A DNA stretch of 9,452 nucleotides from SIG622 sp045604705 (GTDB lineage Bacteria; Bacillota; Clostridia; Oscillospirales; CAG-382), in the NCBI GenBank assembly GCA_045604705.1, contig JAZUOO010000029.1:1-9452 (forward strand), given 5' to 3'. The translations under genes and the position numbers were made by a program. Positions 6,420-9,452 of the stretch are shown here, piece after piece; the stretch's first letter is position 1, and each line of letters opens with the position of its first letter. The notes below the pieces were generated by a model. It ran no database searches, was not told where the DNA came from, and saw only the letters and a program-made list of their open reading frames with translations.

Positions 6420-7796
6420 TTAATTCTTCTTAAACTCCCCGTTTGAAATCTCATCAATCTTCTTCTCAATCTCCACCGGGGCAAGCGAGGAAACTCTTCC
6501 GCCCTCGTACTCTGCGTCTATCCATTCCTTGAGCTTTATTACAAGAGGAGATTTCTTATCAACACTGTTTTGTGCGTCAAGCTCGTAGTAGTCGTTTATC
6601 CAATATGCTATACCTGCAAGTCCCGAAGTTTTGCTTATCATTACCGATGCTTTACGGTTAAGAATTTTTTTGGTATCAAAGATGTTGTATATTTCCTCGT
6701 CTTTGAGAAGTCCGTCGGCGTGGATACCTGCTCTTGTGCAGTTGAAGTTTTTACCGACAAAGGGCGTCATCGGCGGAACAGTATAACCCATATGATCCTC
6801 AAGGTACTGTGCTATCTCAGTGATAACCGTCGGATCCATACCGTCGAGCGAGCCGCGAAGAGATGCATACTCAAACACCATAGCCTCAAGCGGAATGTTA
6901 CCTGTTCTCTCACCGATACCGAGCAGTGAGCAGTTAACCGAAGATGCACCGTAAAGCCATGCAGTGGAAGCATTCGCAACAGCCTTATAAAAGTCGTTGT
7001 GTCCGTGCCATTCAAGCATTTCCGAGGGAACACCGGCGTAGTGGTGCAGACCGTAGATAATACCGGGGACGCTTCGGGGCAGTGCGACCTCGGTGAAAGG
7101 TACACCGTAGCCCATGGTATCGCAGGCACGAATTTTTACGGGAATTCCCGCTTCCTGTGACATTTCCTGAAGCTTGTTTACAAAGGGAACCACAAAGCCG
7201 TAGAAGTCTGCACGTGTTATGTCCTCAAAGTGGCATCTGGGAGAAACTCCCGCCTCAAAAGCCTGTTCTACCGTTTCAAGGTACATATTCATGCACTGGC
7301 TTCTTGTCATCTTCATTTTTTTGAATATATGATAGTCACTGCAGGACACGAGGATGCCTGTTTCACGGATACCCAGGTCCTTAACAAGCTTGAAATCTTC
7401 CTTGCTCGCACGAATCCATGTGGTAATTTCAGGAAATTTCAGCCCCAGATCCTGACACTTCTGCAGAGCTTCTCTGTCCTTTTTAGAGTATACGAAAAAT
7501 TCCGTCTGTCTTATAATTCCGTAAGGCCCGCCGAGCTTTGACATGAGCTTAAACAGGTCTACTATCTGCTGGACGGTGTAAGGCTCAACCGACTGCTGAC
7601 CATCTCTGAAGGATGTATCGGTAATCCATATTTCTTCCGGCATATCCATCGGTGCACGTCTGTGGTTGAATGACACCTTCGGAATCTCGTCGTATGGATA
7701 AATACTCCGGTAGAGGTTCGGGGCTTCCACGTCCTGAAGCTGATATTTATAGCTTCTCTCTTCAAGCAAATTAGTCTTATGGGATATTTCCAGCAT
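6420..7796 (-). CDS. Re-citrate synthase (isopropylmalate/homocitrate synthase-like)
   Basis: A 458-aa enzyme of the DRE-TIM (HMGL-like) condensing family. The barrel spans about residues 56-330. The N-terminal active-site motif reads DTSFRDGQQ (60-68), a variant of DxxxRDGxQ. Metal-binding His264 and His266 lie in EWHGHNDF (262-269), then GIGERTGNIPLEAMV (293-307) and GIHADG (357-362). It lacks the LeuA C-terminal leucine-binding domain and has an unusual 55-residue N-terminal extension, as in the Clostridium kluyveri Re-citrate synthase group. Pathway neighbours aconitase and isocitrate dehydrogenase support the reaction acetyl-CoA + oxaloacetate to citrate. AAAGGATGG lies about 7 nt before the ATG, and a perfect promoter lies just upstream. 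Homocitrate or isopropylmalate synthase are the alternatives, and databases often use those names. No split homoaconitase or LeuCD is present, which favours citrate. Confidence 0.82.
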   Translation of the reverse strand: MLEISHKTNLLEERSYKYQLQDVEAPNLYRSIYPYDEIPKVSFNHRRAPMDMPEEIWITDTSFRDGQQSVEPYTVQQIVDLFKLMSKLGGPYGIIRQTEFFVYSKKDREALQKCQDLGLKFPEITTWIRASKEDFKLVKDLGIRETGILVSCSDYHIFKKMKMTRSQCMNMYLETVEQAFEAGVSPRCHFEDITRADFYGFVVPFVNKLQEMSQEAGIPVKIRACDTMGYGVPFTEVALPRSVPGIIYGLHHYAGVPSEMLEWHGHNDFYKAVANASTAWLYGASSVNCSLLGIGERTGNIPLEAMVFEYASLRGSLDGMDPTVITEIAQYLEDHMGYTVPPMTPFVGKNFNCTRAGIHADGLLKDEEIYNIFDTKKILNRKASVMISKTSGLAGIAYWINDYYELDAQNSVDKKSPLVIKLKEWIDAEYEGGRVSSLAPVEIEKKIDEISNGEFKKN

Positions 7797-7840
7797 TTCT
7801 GTACCATCCTTTCATTTGGTTTGTTGAGCACCTGTATTAG

Positions 7841-7877
7841 TGTATACAATTATACCGTATTTTGCTGTTTTTGTCAA
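7841..7877 (-). promoter_or_regulatory. sigma-A promoter and operator of Re-citrate synthase
   Basis: On the minus strand the -35 TTGACA (7877-7872) and the -10 TATAAT (7854-7849) are both perfect, with a 17-nt spacer. The transcript would start near 7842 and give a leader of about 46 nt. The palindrome TGTATACA (7841-7848) abuts the -10 and covers the start site, an ideal place for a repressor. A similar TGTGTACA lies upstream at 7900-7907. The adjacent GntR/FCD regulator is the natural candidate to bind, since that branch favours GT-N-AC palindromes; this is inference. Confidence 0.85.
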
Positions 7878-7907
7878 TATATAATATGTAAATAAATAGT
7901 GTGTACA

Positions 7908-8138
7908 GAACTTCCGAGCAGAAAAAGCAAGAAAAAAGTAAAAAAGCTTACGTCTAATATGACTTAAAGCTCAAAGCAATGACAATAAGATAAACGATAT
8001 AACATTAACGATATACAGGTATGGCTTGGGCACAGCGATTTTTCAACTACTGCAAATACATATTCACATCTTGATGCAACATCAAAAAGCTTTTCGCTTA
8101 ATGCATTAGAAAAGGCTATAACTTTCTAAGACAAAAAA
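7908..8138. other. gene-free AT-rich spacer
   Basis: No supported reading frame. Small features only: a direct repeat ACGATATA (7994-8001 and 8008-8015), a triloop hairpin TTGATG-CAA-CATCAA (8071-8085), and an imperfect inverted repeat around TTAGAAA / CTTTCTAA (8106-8129). No promoter is recognised on either strand inside this stretch. Confidence 0.5.
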
Positions 8139-8165
8139 CGTGGTTTTTCCTAAACAAAACCCCGT
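8138..8165 (-). terminator. minus-strand terminator
   Basis: Stem ACGTGGTTTT (8138-8147) with AAAACCCCGT (8156-8165), ten positions with one mismatch and an 8-nt loop. On the minus strand it is followed by TTTTTTG. It would end a leftward transcript coming from the 8217-8280 structured repeat, so that region may be a free-standing small RNA rather than a leader for Re-citrate synthase. Confidence 0.55.
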
Positions 8166-8216
8166 GATTGGCGGAGAAGGTGGGATACAGCCGCTGCGTG
8201 TCTTAACTGCCAGGTC

Positions 8217-8280
8217 TAAAGGTCTTGTACCTTTTTGCTAAAAACTTACCACAGGCAACTTTTCTTTACGCAAAAAGCCC
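8217..8280 (-). repeat. 64-nt structured repeat, copy A
   Basis: Second copy of the element at 205-268, on the opposite strand. Read leftward it gives GGGCTTTTTG, a hairpin (8263-8254 with 8250-8241, loop TGT), GTTTTTAGCA, then hairpin AAAGGT-ACAAG-ACCTTT (8234-8218). The first hairpin differs in sequence from the other copy but can still pair apart from one G-G mismatch and one G-U. A GCCCC-TTGAG-GGGGC stem ending in TTTTT (minus strand, 8291-8272) precedes and overlaps it and looks like a terminator. A minus-strand terminator follows at 8165-8138. Possibly a small structured RNA or the end of a dispersed element. Confidence 0.7.
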
Positions 8281-8291
8281 CCTCAAGGGGC
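8277..8291 (-). terminator. hairpin with T-run, minus strand
   Basis: GCCCC (8277-8281) pairs with GGGGC (8287-8291) around a 5-nt loop. On the minus strand it is followed by TTTTTG. It fits a rho-independent terminator for a leftward transcript from 8300-8550, but no convincing gene lies there. It may instead be part of the structured repeat, whose other copy has a shorter CCC-GAGA-GGG stem at the same place. Confidence 0.5.
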
Positions 8292-8517
8292 ATCATGATT
8301 TCGAGTGAATTTATTGAGTCCTGCGCCTTAGAGCAAATAAGCGGAAGTTAAGAGAAGTTAGGAAGCGATAAAAACGGCATAAAATCAAGACTTTTAGGGT
8401 TAAAAACCTTCAAAGCCTTTATAGCGCACAAAATTTTCGTATTGCCACTTTTACCCCCTTTTCTAACCATTTCTGCCGGAAAAATGTTAGAAGCCCCGAT
8501 GAAGTGTTTCGGCGTTC

Positions 8518-8546
8518 TTGACATGTTTAAGGAAATATAGTATAAT
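8518..8546 (+). promoter_or_regulatory. sigma-A promoter of the rhodanese operon
   Basis: TTGACA (8518-8523), a 17-nt spacer and TATAAT (8541-8546) match the sigma-A consensus exactly. Transcription would start near 8553, leaving a leader of about 47 nt to the first gene. No operator is obvious. The stretch 8300-8517 before it holds no supported gene. Confidence 0.88.
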
Positions 8547-8599
8547 ACCAACACAATAACAATTGGTGAGGTAAAAACTTGAACTTGGAGGAATGATAT

Positions 8600-8848
8600 A
8601 TGAAAAATTTAAAGCTTTTTTTCTCGGCATTAACAATAGCCTTTGGAATATTAGGCTTAACCAAAGCTCTTACAACTGATATTACGATGCCGATAATGTT
8701 CGTTAGTTTAGCAATAACATTGTTTATAACATCAAAAGAATATAAGGACAAACAACAAAAAACTACAGCAATTTCTTTTTTGCTGTTAGGGTTATTCTTG
8801 TTGATAGTGACTAGCTATAATGTTGCTTCAATGATTTGGGGAATATGA
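8600..8848 (+). CDS. small membrane protein, first gene of operon
   Basis: An 82-aa, very hydrophobic protein of unknown function. Three membrane segments can be proposed, at about residues 5-23, 28-45 and 57-79, with a charged loop (KEYKDKQQK, 46-54) between the second and third. GGAGG (8587-8591) 8 nt before the ATG and the perfect promoter upstream make it a real gene. It resembles in size and pattern the small Bacillus/Clostridia membrane proteins of the DUF3953/YczI kind, but this is a weak impression. It lies 13 nt before the rhodanese lipoprotein gene, so the two are almost certainly co-transcribed. The sequence is more AT-rich than the citrate-pathway genes. Confidence 0.78.
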   Translation: MKNLKLFFSALTIAFGILGLTKALTTDITMPIMFVSLAITLFITSKEYKDKQQKTTAISFLLLGLFLLIVTSYNVASMIWGI

Positions 8849-8861
8849 AGAGGTAAGCTAT

Positions 8862-9308
8862 ATGAAGAAAATATTATGTATCATAACAATCTTACTTTGC
8901 ATACTGCTCACCGCTTGCGGAGATGATAGCAGTATCGGAATTATCGGCGGTGCAGACGGACCGACATCCATAATTGTTGCAGAAAAAGGAGAAAAGGCAA
9001 TGTACGAACAAATTACGGCAGAGAATGCCAAAAAGATAATGGATTCAGGCGAAGAACATATCATCCTTGATGTTAGAGAACAGGACGAGTTTGACGAGGG
9101 CCATATCACGGGTGCAATCTTAATTCCCTATACCGAAATTGAGAATAAAGCAGAAGAAATGTTACCTGATAAGGACAAACTGATTTTAGTATATTGCCGT
9201 TCAGGCAGACGAAGTAAAATCGCAGCCGAAAGCCTTGCAAAGCTTGGTTATTCCAATATCAAAGAATTCGGCGGTATTATTGACTGGCCTTATGAGGTGG
9301 AGAAATGA
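8862..9308 (+). CDS. rhodanese-domain lipoprotein with GGADGPTS motif
   Basis: A 148-aa protein. Residues 1-18 form a lipoprotein signal peptide with lipobox LTAC (Cys19), so the mature protein should be tethered to the outer face of the membrane. Next comes IGIIGGADGPTSIIVA (25-40), a motif strongly resembling one in the beta subunits of sodium-pumping decarboxylases (OadB/GcdB). Residues 48-146 are a single rhodanese domain with DVREQDEFDEGHI (70-82) and the active-site loop CRSGRRS (112-118), Cys112 being the sulfur carrier. Such domains transfer sulfane sulfur or handle thiol chemistry; the substrate is unknown. AAGAGG overlaps the previous stop codon. A second in-frame ATG at 9000 (Met47) has its own GGAG 8 nt upstream and would give a signal-less rhodanese. 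The gene overlaps the next by ATGA. Confidence 0.92.
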   Translation: MKKILCIITILLCILLTACGDDSSIGIIGGADGPTSIIVAEKGEKAMYEQITAENAKKIMDSGEEHIILDVREQDEFDEGHITGAILIPYTEIENKAEEMLPDKDKLILVYCRSGRRSKIAAESLAKLGYSNIKEFGGIIDWPYEVEK

Positions 9309-9452
9309 GTAATAAAGGTAAAATAACAGTAGCCGTTATCGGAGTAGTTTTAAGCATCGCTTTGCTTGTTGTAAGCACAATTCTTGCGGAAGAAAAAATT
9401 ATAAATACTGCGACTGCAGTTGTTCTTATAGCGGTTTCGGCAGTTTTAGTTT
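9305..9452 (+). CDS. membrane protein, 5' part only (cut by window end)
   Basis: An open frame of 49 codons running off the right edge. It starts at an ATG that overlaps the rhodanese stop (ATGA), with GAGGTGG (9294-9300) upstream, so translation is probably coupled. The peptide begins MSNKGK, then a hydrophobic segment (about residues 7-28), a short polar stretch EEKIIN and a second hydrophobic segment (about 34-49). It is therefore a membrane protein of at least two segments. The family cannot be judged from this part. As third gene of the operon it likely works with the rhodanese lipoprotein. Confidence 0.78.
   Translation, partial: MSNKGKITVAVIGVVLSIALLVVSTILAEEKIINTATAVVLIAVSAVLV

Noticed and set aside
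6420..7796. Homocitrate or 2-isopropylmalate synthase
   Set aside because: Family motifs alone would allow it, but the LeuA regulatory domain is absent, no LeuCD or homoaconitase is present, and aconitase and isocitrate dehydrogenase are the neighbours.
8166..8240. Possible 5S rRNA or SRP RNA on the minus strand
   Set aside because: Short resemblances such as AGTTAAG and GACCTGG are present, but the conserved helices and order of either RNA cannot be found.
8348..8554. 68-codon minus-strand frame
   Set aside because: No ribosome binding site, and its start lies within the perfect + strand promoter at 8518-8546. It may be a decayed remnant, but nothing supports it as a gene.

Overview
The window looks like a chromosomal segment of an anaerobic, moderately AT-rich gut-type Clostridia (Oscillospiraceae/Ruminococcus-like). 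This is an inference from strong GGAGG ribosome binding sites, AT-rich spacers full of small hairpins, and a Re-type (isopropylmalate-synthase-like) citrate synthase, a solution typical of strict anaerobes that lack ordinary Si-citrate synthase.

Layout. Positions 1-544 hold no gene: a chain of mini-hairpins, a rho-independent terminator for a gene outside the window, a 64-nt structured repeat and the leader of an AraC-family regulator (545-1504, +). The regulator is convergent with a minus-strand block. In transcription order that block is Re-citrate synthase (7796-6420), a GntR/FCD regulator (6093-5449), aconitase (5134-3203) and isocitrate dehydrogenase (2954-1815). The enzymes lie in pathway order: oxaloacetate + acetyl-CoA to citrate to isocitrate to 2-oxoglutarate. 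This is the oxidative half of the TCA cycle, used in anaerobes mainly to make glutamate. A textbook sigma-A promoter (TTGACA-17-TATAAT) drives the first gene, with a TGTATACA palindrome at the start site as a candidate operator.

The spacers inside the block (248, 314 and 326 nt) are filled with repeats: a 194-nt MITE-like element with 18-nt terminal inverted repeats, heptamer arrays in inverted pairs, and GC-NNN-GC triloop hairpins.

Positions 7797-8599 hold no convincing gene. They carry the promoter just named, a minus-strand terminator, a second copy of the 64-nt structured repeat, and a perfect sigma-A promoter for a rightward operon. That operon encodes an 82-aa membrane protein, a rhodanese lipoprotein carrying an OadB-like GGADGPTS motif, and a membrane protein cut by the window end.

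Most unusual observation: the 64-nt repeat at 205-268 (+) and at 8217-8280 (-) aligns without gaps at 46 of 64 positions. Most differences fall in one hairpin, whose pairing is largely kept by compensatory changes. The copies face each other and bracket the whole citrate-to-2-oxoglutarate block.
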